The translations under genes were made by a program, and so were the position numbers. Shown piece after piece: positions 1-9,546 of a stretch of DNA of 64,000 nt. Origin of the DNA: Panonychus citri (Eukaryota; Arthropoda; Arachnida; Trombidiformes; Tetranychidae); contig NW_026515534.1 of assembly GCF_014898815.1 (NCBI RefSeq), forward strand, positions 62,001 through 126,000, in the 5' to 3' direction. Under the pieces are notes generated by a model. That model was not told where the DNA came from. It did not search any database and was given only the letters and a program-made list of their open reading frames with translations. Numbering within the stretch: position 1 is the stretch's first letter; each line of letters begins with the position of its first letter.

Positions 1-877
1 TCCCTTGTGACATTCCCTTGAGAACTCGTTTAGCAGTTTCCTTAGGTATTTTCGGTACTAATAATTGCTCGAAATCGGACTCACCCCAAGGCTCTTTATG
101 TTTCACATGACTGAAAACGCAAGGATCTGGATTGAGTTTTGTTAAGAATTGAAGTCGCTTATCAAGGTGATCTTTGGAAGAGAAACAAATATTTACAGGA
201 AAATTTTGTTCTTGTATTCGTCCATTTTCAATCAAATTTCTAGAGTACATCCAAAAGTCTTCACAATGATTAACTCTGAATTGAATGCATTTCTTGAATG
301 TTCTAATGATTTCGTCAATGGGTTTTATTTCATTCTGGTCATTCTCCAAGTTTGAATATCTTTTAACCTTTTTGTACATTTGACTTTCATTTTCACTTTC
401 ACTTTCATCTGTAGATGATTGATGATCAGTCTTATCGTATCTCTTGATTGACTCCAAATAAGAATAAACTTTTGATTTCCATTTACGTTTTATTGTTGAC
501 TGCGTTGACTCGAGACGATCTTCGACCAATTTCAATGATCGTCTAAGAAATTTGATGGACTCTCGATTTAGAGACAATTTAATACGAAAAGAATTATTCG
601 TATCAATAGCAACCAAGGTGGATTCTACCAATGAATTAACCACTTCATGACCCTCGACATCAACCTGAGGTATTTCATTGTCAGGATCAGTTTCTGCTTC
701 AATCCAATCACTTGGACTCATCTTAATTTTTGCATAACAATGATCACCAAAGGCCGTTAATTGACGAGGGTGGGTCGATGAGTTTCTCTGGTCAAGACAA
801 GACAAGCTTGATTCACTTAATTCATCACTTCCACAATGATTAGCACTTGCGACTTTAAGATAATTTGTTAATTCCAT
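1..877 (-). CDS. zinc-finger family gene, copy A (cut by window edge)
   Basis: This is a minus-strand open frame that runs off the left edge, so the C-terminal zinc fingers are outside the window. It starts at the ATG at 875-877 (MELTNYL), the start shared by all paralogs here. Visible parts are an acidic N-terminus, a basic helix around RESIKFLRRSLKLVEDRLES, a serine/acidic stretch with DHQSSTDESESENES, and the conserved core with HVKHKEPWGESDFEQLL and KRVLKGMSQG. Copy A is nearly identical to copy E (25113-26225), including about 400 bases upstream, so the two are a recent duplication. It belongs to the subfamily with an ENGRIQ..NFP core. Function is unknown; the zinc fingers of intact relatives suggest nucleic-acid binding. 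Confidence 0.8.
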   Translation of the reverse strand, partial: MELTNYLKVASANHCGSDELSESSLSCLDQRNSSTHPRQLTAFGDHCYAKIKMSPSDWIEAETDPDNEIPQVDVEGHEVVNSLVESTLVAIDTNNSFRIKLSLNRESIKFLRRSLKLVEDRLESTQSTIKRKWKSKVYSYLESIKRYDKTDHQSSTDESESENESQMYKKVKRYSNLENDQNEIKPIDEIIRTFKKCIQFRVNHCEDFWMYSRNLIENGRIQEQNFPVNICFSSKDHLDKRLQFLTKLNPDPCVFSHVKHKEPWGESDFEQLLVPKIPKETAKRVLKGMSQG

Positions 878-1394
878 GATAATGATCAAAGTTACAAATG
901 AGATGGTCAACAATTAATACTCAATAAACTACCAAATTAAAAAACATTTAAAACGAGAAAACTTCACAAATGAACTGCAAAAGTAATTTACCAATTGTTT
1001 CCTTCATACAACTGTGAGTGTTTCTTATCAACACATGTATCAACTGTAATTTGGGTAAAATCATCACCATTTTGCTAATCAAAATCTACTCGGTTTAAAA
1101 CAAGAAACAAATCAATTAAAATGCTATTAAATCAATACTAGTAAAGACAAACTGACGGATCACTTTGACCAATTATGATAATTGTCTCGCAGTGTAAATA
1201 AATTGTATTGTCTTTGATGCCGTGAATAACAAACAACTAATTGTAAGACAATTAAGTGTTGATATTCAAAGGTCGTTTTTTTTATAAAAGATTAACCCTC
1301 TTGGTTATGTTGACGGCACTGAAAATGGCTCGATTTCCTATGATTTCGTTTATTCATTTTATTTAGTACAATTGGGGGTTACTGTCGATAGACG

Positions 1395-1560
1395 ATTTAG
1401 CTCATAGAAAATTTTAACTTCTTCATGAGAAACTGTGTTCACCATAAAAATGGTCAAGGTTCAAGGTCAAGCGAAAAAAATAAATGTCAAAATTTTTCTC
1501 CAAAAAAGATCTGGTTCCTCATGTACTGAATAGAGATTGATTGGATTTGAGATCGCAAAG
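1395..1560 (-). pseudogene. gustatory-receptor-like gene fragment
   Basis: About 165 bases match the 3' part of the receptor gene at 48946-49869. Shared blocks include the DNA encoding the SHEEAETIYEL region and the FWRKILTFIF segment near a transmembrane helix. The copy has internal indels and no long open frame, so it is a decayed fragment. It lies between zinc-finger copies A and B. The rest of 878-1749 is diverged non-coding sequence of which I recognise only the part shared with the copy E upstream region (to about 1275). Confidence 0.55.
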
Positions 1561-1749
1561 AGAGATGATGGAAATCGGTCTTAGGATCGATGTCGTTGAA
1601 GCTTAATCATTTTATTTAAAATACAAATTATTTGATTTGTAACAAATTATTCGTTCGCTAGTTAATCATTGTAAAAGTTGCTCTGATTTGTCCAAAGAGG
1701 AGTTTCAATGGATTTTGTAGACCAGAGAATCGTAAGTTCCAGGCCGCTT

Positions 1750-2835
1750 TCATCTCTTTGTGCATTCGTGAGTTAAACATAAAGCTCCTCGTAAATAGAT
1801 TTGTCCACATGAACCACAAAAACAAGCGAAATTCGTGTGAATACTTTCAATGTGCTTAATGGTATTAAGCTTGTTATTGTACTTATTATCGCAAAGTGGG
1901 CATTTGGCACGTTCATCTTTATCCATCCTGATTCGATGTAAGAAAATTTTACTCAGCTTCTTGTAATCAATGTTGTAGAGTTTTCCTTGTGACATCCCTT
2001 TGAGAACTCGTCTTATTATTGTATCGGATAGAACAGGGGTCAATAATGGTTCGAGATCCGATTCAGGCCAAGGTACTTCATTTTGTACATGAGCAAAGAC
2101 TCGAGGATTTGGATTGACTTGTCTTGAAGCCTTTGAGCGTTGCTTAATATTTAAAATATTTTTCCTAGAAATATAACTCGGTAATGACGATTTCACTATG
2201 CGTCCATTTTTGATTATGATTTCGTTATAGAACCAGAAATCGTCGAGCCATTTTAGAATGAAAGGAAATCGTTTCGCGTATTTTGGATCGTATTGGTCAT
2301 AAAGATCTTCCTTGTAAACATCTTTTTCGAGCTTCTTACATTTTCGCGTGTTTTTCTCTTTCAATTGGCTTTCACTATCGGTTTCATCAGCGGATACTCG
2401 ATAGTCACGACCAAGTTTCTCGTTTGATCGAGTAAAAGGCTCAGATTTCGCTTTTCGGTCATTGCTTTTTCTAGTCTTGGAAGACTTAAGATGACGTTCA
2501 ACAACTTTCAAAGATCTTCTCAATAGCTTGACTGATTTTCGATTGCAGTTTAATTTCAATTGAATCGAACTACTTATAATCGAAGCAGCTTCAATCGATT
2601 TAACCAAATACTTTTCATTTTCATGACTATCGACATCAATCTGAGGTAAATCATTATCAGGACCAGTTTCCAAGATGCTTAAATCATCCAGCCTAATATT
2701 GTGATCGTCATAACAATGTCCATCAATGGCCACTAATTTTCCAGGATCAACCAACACATTTCTTTGGTCACTTTCTTTATTATTTTCACAATGATTATCA
2801 CTCTCATCATCAGTAAGATAATTTCTTGATTCCAT
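1750..2835 (-). CDS. zinc-finger family gene, copy B
   Basis: Intact single-exon gene of 361 codons, starting at MESRNYL; an upstream in-frame ATG at 2869-2871 would add 12 residues, but the position aligned across paralogs is 2835. The order is: acidic N-terminus, basic helix (SVKLLRRSLKVVERHL), K/R-rich linker, core with FWFYNEIIIKNG, HVQNEVPWPESDLEPLL and VLKGMSQGKLYNIDYKKL, then two fingers near the C-terminus. The first finger is CPLC-x12-H-x4-H and the second CGSC-x12-H-x2-C. It belongs to the LPSY subfamily with copies C, G and H. A DNA-binding role is inferred only from the fingers; I do not recognise an orthologue. The region 2836-3348 holds only the shared upstream repeat sequence. 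Confidence 0.85.
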   Translation of the reverse strand: MESRNYLTDDESDNHCENNKESDQRNVLVDPGKLVAIDGHCYDDHNIRLDDLSILETGPDNDLPQIDVDSHENEKYLVKSIEAASIISSSIQLKLNCNRKSVKLLRRSLKVVERHLKSSKTRKSNDRKAKSEPFTRSNEKLGRDYRVSADETDSESQLKEKNTRKCKKLEKDVYKEDLYDQYDPKYAKRFPFILKWLDDFWFYNEIIIKNGRIVKSSLPSYISRKNILNIKQRSKASRQVNPNPRVFAHVQNEVPWPESDLEPLLTPVLSDTIIRRVLKGMSQGKLYNIDYKKLSKIFLHRIRMDKDERAKCPLCDNKYNNKLNTIKHIESIHTNFACFCGSCGQIYLRGALCLTHECTKR

Positions 2836-3348
2836 GACAATGAACAAAGTTTTTAAGAAGATAATCAACAAGTAGCAATCAACGAAATACCAAAAGTACC
2901 AGAAAAACTTTCACAATTAAAGAACTTGAGCTTAAAATGAACAAAAGAAGTAATTTATTGATTGTTTTCTTGAGTACATGTAAATGTTAATATTTGTAAT
3001 CATAGTTAACAAATCAACTGACGTAATAATTGCTAATTAAAATATACGCTGTTTTAATAAGCCCATTTGTAGTGAACTTTAATCAGTATGAAAACAATTA
3101 AAGCTAAATCGACGCTTCCCTTTGAACATTAGCATAAGTTATTATTTTGTTGATTAAACATCTGATTGTGATGAGGCCAATCACAAGGAGGACTATTGAT
3201 AGTTGGGTATCTGGTAATTATTGTAGAAATTGATCTGAATAAGTAATCAGAATATTTTGAGTTATTATTAATAAATGATTTAGTCGATTCGAAATGAAGA
3301 GAGTTTCGTAAATGTTTAGAACAGGGAGAAAAGGGTTCGACCATCGAA

Positions 3349-4439
3349 TTATTTTCTTCTATTAATATTTGAACATTCGTGTTTGATACATTGAGCTTTC
3401 TGTAAATAAACTTGACCACACAGACCACAGAAACAGGCGAAATTCGAGTGAACTATTTCGATGTGTCTTAGGACATTATCCTTTCCAATATATTCATTTT
3501 CACAAAGTGGACATTTAGCACATCGATGTTTATCCGCCATGATTCGGGGCATGAAGATTAGACTTAATTGCCTGTAATCAATGTTGTAGAGTTTTCCTTG
3601 TGACATTCCTTTGAGAACCCGTCTTTGTACTGTTTCAGATAGGAACGGGACCAACAATGGTTCGAAGTCCGATTCAGGCCAGGATACTTCATTTTGTACA
3701 TGGGCAAAGATTCGAGGATCTGGATCGAGTTGACTCAAGGCATTTACACGACGTCTTATCCGGGATACATCATTCTTACTAAGATAACTCGGTAATGGCG
3801 ATTTCACTAACTGTCCATTTTGGATAAAGATTCCGTTGTAGAACCAGAAATTTTTAGACCATTTAAGAATAACTGGAAATCGTTTCGCGAATTTCGGATC
3901 GTACTGATCATAAAGATCTTTCCTGTAAACCTTTTTTTCGACCTTCTTTCGCTTTCGCCTATTTTTCTCTATTAATTCGGTTTCACTTTCGGTTTCATCA
4001 GCGGATACTCGATAGTCTTGATCAATTTCATCGTCAGCAAACTCTTCGATTGATTCAGTGAAATGTTTAGATTTGGCTTTTCGGTCATAACTTTTTCTGA
4101 TCTTGGTGGTCTTTAGTTGCCGTTCGACCTCTTTCAAAGATCTTCTTAATAACTTGATTGATTCTCGATTCGCGTTCAATTTCAACAGAGCCATATTACT
4201 TATAATCGAAGCAGCTTCAATCGATTTAACCAAATACTTTTCACTTTCATGACTATTGACATCAATCTGAGGTAAATCATCATCAGGATGAGTTTCCATT
4301 TTAATCAAATCACTTAAATCAGTTTTCTCATCGACAGAACAATCATCACCAAAGGTCATTAATTTACCAGAATGAGCCAATGAGTTTCCTTGGTCAAGAC
4401 AAAACATTCTTGATTCACTAAATTCACCACTTCCACAAT
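3349..4439 (-). pseudogene. zinc-finger family gene, copy C, 3' part split off by Polinton
   Basis: This is the larger part of a zinc-finger gene whose first 46 coding bases lie 18.8 kb away at 23251-23296. The Polinton entered after the codons for the conserved ESANHC block. From CGSGEFSES onward the frame is open to the stop and carries all family blocks: RESIKLLRRSLKEVERQL, FWFYNGIFIQNG, VLKGMSQGKLYNIDYRQL and both C-terminal fingers (CPLCENEY, CGLCGQVY). The frame continues upstream into the Polinton end to an ATG at 4510-4512, which could give a chimeric 387-residue protein with a 25-residue N-terminus read from the terminal repeat. Apart from the insertion there is no lesion, so the insertion is probably recent. 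Confidence 0.85.
4434..4439. repeat. Polinton target-site duplication, left copy
   Basis: CACAAT precedes the left terminal repeat and is repeated exactly after the right one at 23251-23256. Uninterrupted paralogs contain the site once (TTCCACAATGATTAGC). Six bases is the duplication length known for Polintons. Confidence 0.93.
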
Positions 4440-4498
4440 AGTAGTGTATAACCGTACGCTTCTGGAGCAAATTGAATAAATTAACGTAGGCCTCTGAA
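4440..4498 (+). repeat. Polinton left terminal inverted repeat
   Basis: 59 bp identical to the reverse complement of 23192-23250. It starts with AG, as known Polintons do. It contains the palindrome CGTACG. Similarity stops abruptly after CCTCTGAA. Confidence 0.95.
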
Positions 4499-4925
4499 TT
4501 ATGTTTACTCATTTGGTGTTAATTAGTTTTTTGTTAAATTTTCTCGCTCCTCAATGTAAATATATAGTTTACATTAGATAAGCTGAATTAACTTAATTTA
4601 CACAAAAAAATTATTTATTTGAATAATTTATTTCAATTTGTATTACCGATGCTAAGATGGGAAAAACGTATAACAAACAATACGAAAAGAAGAAATTAAT
4701 GAATAATCTAATATTTGATCAATTGTAATGATCTTATGTTATCAGCTTTTGCTGAATTTTACTATATAAATGATAGAAAGACTAATCGGAAAATTATTAG
4801 TTAACTATCAACATCTTTGGTATTATAAATTGTAAGTTAAATTTTATAGTCTATCTCTCTCTCTCTCTCTCTGTGTGTGACTTTTGCTGCGAAAACCGAT
4901 TCATTGTCTGTTTCAAGAAAAACAA
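4499..4925. other. Polinton left subterminal region, non-coding
   Basis: No convincing gene is visible. The stretch is AT-rich and carries a CT/GT simple repeat at 4853-4879. It leads into the captured ABCA material. Confidence 0.6.
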
Positions 4926-4972
4926 AGTATTCAGTGTGACAACTTGTACAAATCATTTGGTTCTGTTGGTTC
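4926..4972 (+). pseudogene. short duplicate of the ABCA nucleotide-binding domain start
   Basis: These 47 bases match 5641-5687 with only a few substitutions and encode the same CxNLYKSFGS block that opens the nucleotide-binding domain of the neighbouring ABCA fragment. The frame is lost soon after. It is either a remnant of a second captured paralog or an internal duplication made during capture. Confidence 0.6.
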
Positions 4973-5047
4973 TCACATTTCATCAATTATTTTACTCTCT
5001 CAATTTTCCATGGAACAATAATTACGATTCTTTACTCGATTTTCAGT

Positions 5048-6907
5048 AATAAGAACCCTTATCATGGTTGGAATCCGAGTCTATTCTGGTTCAATTATGT
5101 TACGAATAGTGTCACCTCAATACTTTTCTCGTTTACATTGACCACTTTTCTTACACATCCAATCATCGGTGTATTAGTTGTTATTGTTGGTAGAGCTGGT
5201 TTAGCGTATTTACCTTTTGCTGCAGGAACAGCTACAAGAAATATTCTCTGGATTTCACCGAAAGTTTGGGCTAGTTTACTGCCCAGTGGCCAATTACACT
5301 ACTCGATTTACGATATTTTCTATTTTGGTGAAATAAAGGATAAAGTCAAATGGTCACAAATATTTTCATCAATTGAAATTGACCAGTCCTTAAAACTTTG
5401 GTCCATCTATTTGGTGGGAATCGTTTCATGGCTCCTTTACATAGTGCTGGTTTGGTACCTCGATGCGATATGGCCTTGGCAAAGTGGAACACCTAAACCT
5501 TGGCATTTTCCGATTTCTCGATTCTTTTCGTCTGCAACAATGGATATCGAAATTGATTCGATAGCAACAACGAACAATGAAAATGATGAAACATCGAGTT
5601 CAAATAAAAATAATGAATGTGAACCAGAAAATTTAGGCTCAAGTATTCGATGTAACAACTTGTACAAATCATTTGGTTCTATGGGTTCGAAAAAGTTTGC
5701 CGTCAATGGAGTGAATGTTAATATTCTCAAAGGTCAAATAACTGTTCTTTTGGGTCACAATGGTGCTGGTAAAACGACTACAATGTCCATGATCACTGGA
5801 ATATTAAAACCTTCGTCTGGTAACATTTATGTCAATGGAATTGATGTTCATAAGAATACGGTAGCTGCTCGTCGATGTCTCGCTTTGTGTCCTCAACATG
5901 ATTTACTATTCGAAGATCTCACTGTTCGAGAGAATCTAGAGCTTTGCGGTTGACTTCGAGGATTAAGTCAACAGGTCAAGAAAGAACTAATTCCATTGAA
6001 TATGAAACGAGTAAATTTAACAGAAAAATCAAACACATTAGCCAGTAATTTATCGGGAGGAATGAGACGTCGTCTTCAATTGGCCTTGGCTCTTTCGACG
6101 GCATCAGAGATATTGATTCTCGACGAGCCAACGTCAGGTTTAGATCCAGAGTCTCGAAGACAATTGTGGGATCTTTTGTTAGAACTGAGAAAAGACTTGA
6201 CAATATTATTGACAACTCATTTTATGGAAGAAGCTGATGCATTGGGAGATCGTATAATTATCATGGGCTCAGGAAAAGTAAAATGTTCAGGATCATCGAT
6301 GTTTCTTAAGAAACAATTCGGAGCCGGATATTCAGTTCGACTGGCTAAAGATACATGGTCATATGAACCTAGTAGATTATCAAATCAAATAAGGTTCATT
6401 TTTTCTGATGCACAAATAACCAACGAAACCAGTGAAGAAGTGATCTACCAGCTGAATAATAGATCCGATCAAGGGTCGACTTCAGATTTAGCAGAACTTT
6501 GTGATACTCTTGATAAGAATCAAACCTCATTAGCTATCACTTCCTATGGAATATCGGTAACAACACTAGAAGATGTTTTTCTCAAGGTCGCTGAAGATGA
6601 AAGTAATCAAACAATAATAACAATGGAAGACAAATTGTTTGAAGTGAATAAAATTCTTGATTATCAAAGATTAACTAGATCCAGATTGTTCGCTCAACGT
6701 ATCAGAGGATTAGTCATGAAAAGATTTCATTACACAAGAAGATACTTTAAGACAATTGGATTCAACATAATTCTTCCAGCCTCATTATCGTTGCAGTTGA
6801 TGGTTGATGCTTATACAAATACTTTGCTAAGGGTGAAAAGTTCGGGAATCCAGAGAGAGAGAGAGAAATTCATCTTAACCTTATTAAAACTAGTTAAGTA
6901 TAGTTAA
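5048..6907 (+). pseudogene. captured ABCA-type ABC transporter fragment with internal stop
   Basis: One continuous reading frame, broken by a single TGA at 5951-5953, encodes the middle of an ABCA-family lipid-type transporter. It covers the last helices of the first membrane domain (about 5060-5500), the first nucleotide-binding domain, and the start of the second membrane domain. Visible motifs are Walker A (GHNGAGKTTT), the Q-loop (LCPQHDLLF), the signature (LSGGMRRRLQLA), Walker B (LILDEPTSGLDP) and the switch histidine (TTHFMEEADAL). The stop lies between the Q-loop and the signature (ENLELCG-stop-LRGLS), where family members usually have a residue such as Arg, so a CGA to TGA change is likely. 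A polypyrimidine-AG at 5034-5047 looks like a splice acceptor, so genomic DNA rather than cDNA was probably captured. The N-terminal domains and most of the second half are absent, so no working transporter is expected. Confidence 0.88.
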
Positions 6908-6951
6908 TAATTTTTTCTTCTTTCTCGTTTATTCTCTCTCTTACTAGAAAT

Positions 6952-7542
6952 ATGTCAGAAAGCAATGTTTCAAATCGTGGCTATGGTTCTTGTGATGCAC
7001 GAGTCTGGTACCCGATCGAGGTTACAGCGTTTGGTATCGATCCAATTACTCAAAAAAGAGAGTACAATTGGGTATGGTCAAAAGGTGGCGGTGATGAGGA
7101 ATCAATTCATCTTGAAGAAGACCTTTCTCCCGATTTGGAACGACCCATCGCGGAAATCAGGGAAAACAACAAAAAAATGGTTGCAGAACTAGAAGATCTA
7201 AGGAAAGACATAGAAGAAAATCCTTATTTTTATGTCTGTGAATACTGTCATAAGAACCTGACTTCTCTGAAAAGTCTAGAAGGTCACATTTTTCCGAAGA
7301 GATCATACTCAGATCAAACGAGATTTGAGATATCTTGTCCTGTTCGACGAGACGAAGAGGTTTCAACAAAATACGTTCCAAAAAAACATGGAAAACCAGA
7401 TAGAACTCCTTGGTTTCATATAACTCAACGGCAAAATGGGCTTTTAATAGAACCAGAAGAGTTTACACCTCAATTGGAAGAGGCAGTGGCACAGCATGTA
7501 GCAAAAGTAAAAAAAGATTACTACAAGAAGAATCAGCTCTAA
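6952..7542 (+). CDS. Polinton accessory protein, unknown, single CxxC zinc-finger-like motif
   Basis: A 196-residue open frame with an AT-rich leader directly before the ATG. I do not recognise the family. The N-terminus has aromatic residues (ARVWYPIEVTAFGID, YNWVWSKGGG). Residues about 60-90 are charged and helical (IAEIRENNKKMVAELEDL). Residues 96-129 hold a zinc-finger-like CEYC-x12-H with a later cysteine, and the tail is basic (KKDYYKKNQL). It is the first apparently intact gene after the captured ABCA fragment and is co-oriented with the TBP-like and PC4-like genes. Nucleic-acid or protein binding through the cysteine cluster is only a guess. Confidence 0.7.
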   Translation: MSESNVSNRGYGSCDARVWYPIEVTAFGIDPITQKREYNWVWSKGGGDEESIHLEEDLSPDLERPIAEIRENNKKMVAELEDLRKDIEENPYFYVCEYCHKNLTSLKSLEGHIFPKRSYSDQTRFEISCPVRRDEEVSTKYVPKKHGKPDRTPWFHITQRQNGLLIEPEEFTPQLEEAVAQHVAKVKKDYYKKNQL

Positions 7543-7678
7543 TAAGATTTCACTTAGAAAAATGAAAACAAAAGCTGAAATGGGAAATTTTAGAAGCTTT
7601 ATTGTGTCAATATGGGCAGAAAAAAGCTCAATAATACATTTGATTATTAAAAAAGGGATAACAAACAATTGAATATCA

Positions 7679-8047
7679 TCAGTTCTTAGTTTCTTTCATC
7701 ATCAATCTTGTTGCTTTACTCTCGGTCACAATGAGACCGCAGTTACAAGTGGTAGGAGTAATATCACGAACAAAATCATTAATCTTACATATTTCATCTT
7801 TCAAAGTTAATTCCATTGACATTCCGATTTTGCAAAGATTAACATTTCTCAATTTCATTTCTGTCAAAGTCTTAGTAGCATCATCACCAGCGCATAGTAC
7901 CATTCCATCAATATTATATCCATAGAGAAAAAGCTTCAAATCGTCTTCATCGGAATATTCACAGAAATTGAAGAATTCATAGTCATAGTAACAAGCTTTT
8001 CTGGCTGTCACATTAACACTAAACAAACCGGCAACATTAGTAAACAT
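7679..8047 (-). CDS. Polinton accessory protein, unknown, 122 residues
   Basis: The only minus-strand gene in the left arm, convergent with 6952-7542 and divergent from the TBP-like gene at 8154; the 106-base gap to the latter may hold both promoters. The protein is acidic in the middle (CEYSDEDDLKLFLYGY), has eight cysteines including CNCG near the C-terminus, and shows no membrane segment. The frame is uninterrupted with a plausible ATG after an A-rich leader. I do not recognise it. Confidence 0.6.
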   Translation of the reverse strand: MFTNVAGLFSVNVTARKACYYDYEFFNFCEYSDEDDLKLFLYGYNIDGMVLCAGDDATKTLTEMKLRNVNLCKIGMSMELTLKDEICKINDFVRDITPTTCNCGLIVTESKATRLMMKETKN

Positions 8048-8153
8048 GATTTAAGAAAAAAGTCTGGGTTTTTGAGTAAGTTAAAATATTTCAATCACCT
8101 TCACATATAAATTAAATTACTTAAGACTTGAGACAGCAGTTAACAATCAACTA

Positions 8154-8678
8154 TTGAACATGAAAGATTACAGTTTTCCAAAAATCACAAATATCGTAAC
8201 TTGTTGGGACCTGAGACGAAAAATTGTCATCAAAGGTGCTTCAGGGAAAACGCAAAAAAGATTCAACGCCGATGTTATCAGGGACAATGGAAAATGTTTA
8301 CTTGTTTTTGAATCAGGAAAGGTTAATGCAACTGGATTCAAAACCATCTTGTCTGCTGGTGCGTTTATTCAAAAGCATTTCCCTTTGGATAAAATTAAGT
8401 TTGTAAAAGTTTGTAACTATGTTGCTTCAGGGAAGATTAAAGCTAGAATTGATGTTAGCTCGTTTGTTGAAGCAAATGAAAATGTCATATATGAGCCAGA
8501 GCTTTTCAATGGAATCTACTGGAGAGATGAAAGAGTTTGTGTGATTTACTTCCCAAAAGGCTCTTACATTATCACAGGCGGTAAATCAAGAAGGCATTTA
8601 CGACAAATATTCGACAAATTTTTCTCCTGCATCTATCGTTATAAAAAGCTCGATCATTTCGAATTAAAAACCAGTTAA
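8154..8678 (+). CDS. TATA-box-binding-protein-like (TBP-like) protein encoded by the Polinton
   Basis: A 174-residue protein with the two-repeat saddle layout of TBP. Repeat 1 runs from ITNIVTCWDLRRKIV through KRFNADVI to LLVFESGKVNATG. Repeat 2 runs from KFVKVCNYVASGKIKARI through IYEPELFNGIYWR to VIYFPKGSYIITGGK. The YEPELF block and the paired F-x-SGK/F-x-KG strands are TBP hallmarks, and phenylalanines sit at all four positions where TBP inserts them into the DNA minor groove. It lacks any long N-terminal extension and is shorter than TBP in the helix of repeat 1. The first ATG is at 8160 if the MN at 8154 (TTG) is not used; the real start is therefore probably at 8160. It is followed 51 bases later by a PC4-like gene. 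It is clearly diverged from a host TBP and is likely to direct transcription of element genes; that role is inferred. Confidence 0.82.
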   Translation: MNMKDYSFPKITNIVTCWDLRRKIVIKGASGKTQKRFNADVIRDNGKCLLVFESGKVNATGFKTILSAGAFIQKHFPLDKIKFVKVCNYVASGKIKARIDVSSFVEANENVIYEPELFNGIYWRDERVCVIYFPKGSYIITGGKSRRHLRQIFDKFFSCIYRYKKLDHFELKTS

Positions 8679-8729
8679 AAGTTAAATCATCAAGTGTAAA
8701 CACTAAAATTAATTTACTAAAATAATAAA

Positions 8730-9455
8730 ATGCCTGTACTAACATGGAGCTCATTGAAACCTATTGTTGTCAGCCCTGAATTGAAAATAACTGTTTCTTA
8801 TGGAGTGGACGAATTCGGTGAAGTGACTTGTACCCGATCTGATATTCGCTACTATTATAACAATCATCCAACTCGTAATGGTCTCAACTTGAAGCGATGG
8901 GAACTCATACATCTTGGTCGTTATATTTCGATGATGGTTAAAGGTACTGCAGAAGAGATCGAAAACATCGACGAGCTTTCGATAGCTAAGCTTAATTCTG
9001 GTGACCTACAATGTGAAAAACGTTTCTCCAAGTTGAAAATTGAGTCTAAATACTTCAACACTCTTGACAGACTCATTCCTGGTATCGCCCTGTTGCATGA
9101 ATTTGTTAAGGATCCTCTTGGTAAATATCCAGCAACATTATTACAACAATCATGCTTATTCTCAACCTTGATCAACGATAAAGATCGAAATCCTCTAATT
9201 AAATGGGAGGAAGAAGAGTGTCTTGAACCCGGTAAACTCACGGAAGAGCAAAGGAGTATCATCAATGGGAAAAAGGAAGAGCTTTACCAGCTTTATTCAA
9301 CTTCCTTCGGAAAGGTGGGAGGCTTGTCAACTAACTTGGCTTCCTTTGGGGATTTAATTTCCGGAGGTATCGATAAAGATCTAGCTGATTTTTTCAAAGA
9401 GAATCAGATTATGTTTCGTTCTCTTGTTATTGTAATCAAAATGATTTTTGAATAA
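8730..9455 (+). CDS. PC4-like (transcription coactivator p15/ssDNA-binding) domain protein
   Basis: A 241-residue protein. Residues about 17-66 follow the pattern of the PC4 single-stranded-DNA-binding domain: a beta strand (LKITVSYG), then SDIRYYYNNHPTRNGLNL, then KRWELI, comparable with the DIR-x-YY ... P-x-KKGI-x-L-x-x-x-x-W-x-x-L pattern of that family. The rest is charged, mostly helical and unrecognised (for example TLDRLIPGIALLHEFV), ending in a hydrophobic segment (SLVIVIKMIF). It lies directly downstream of the TBP-like gene on the same strand. PC4 family proteins act on DNA opening and RNA polymerase II initiation, so a joint transcription role is plausible. Family assignment is from the pattern only. 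Confidence 0.55.
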   Translation: MPVLTWSSLKPIVVSPELKITVSYGVDEFGEVTCTRSDIRYYYNNHPTRNGLNLKRWELIHLGRYISMMVKGTAEEIENIDELSIAKLNSGDLQCEKRFSKLKIESKYFNTLDRLIPGIALLHEFVKDPLGKYPATLLQQSCLFSTLINDKDRNPLIKWEEEECLEPGKLTEEQRSIINGKKEELYQLYSTSFGKVGGLSTNLASFGDLISGGIDKDLADFFKENQIMFRSLVIVIKMIFE

Positions 9456-9546
9456 TTTATTCAGTTTAACATTTCATTACATACAATAAACTTCAACCTT
9501 AATTGAAATATCTTTTCTTTGTGATTGTTCTTTTAAAAACAAAAAA

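Noticed and set aside
3129..3428. 99-codon minus-strand frame overlapping zinc-finger copy C
   Set aside because: A shadow of the end of copy C in another frame.
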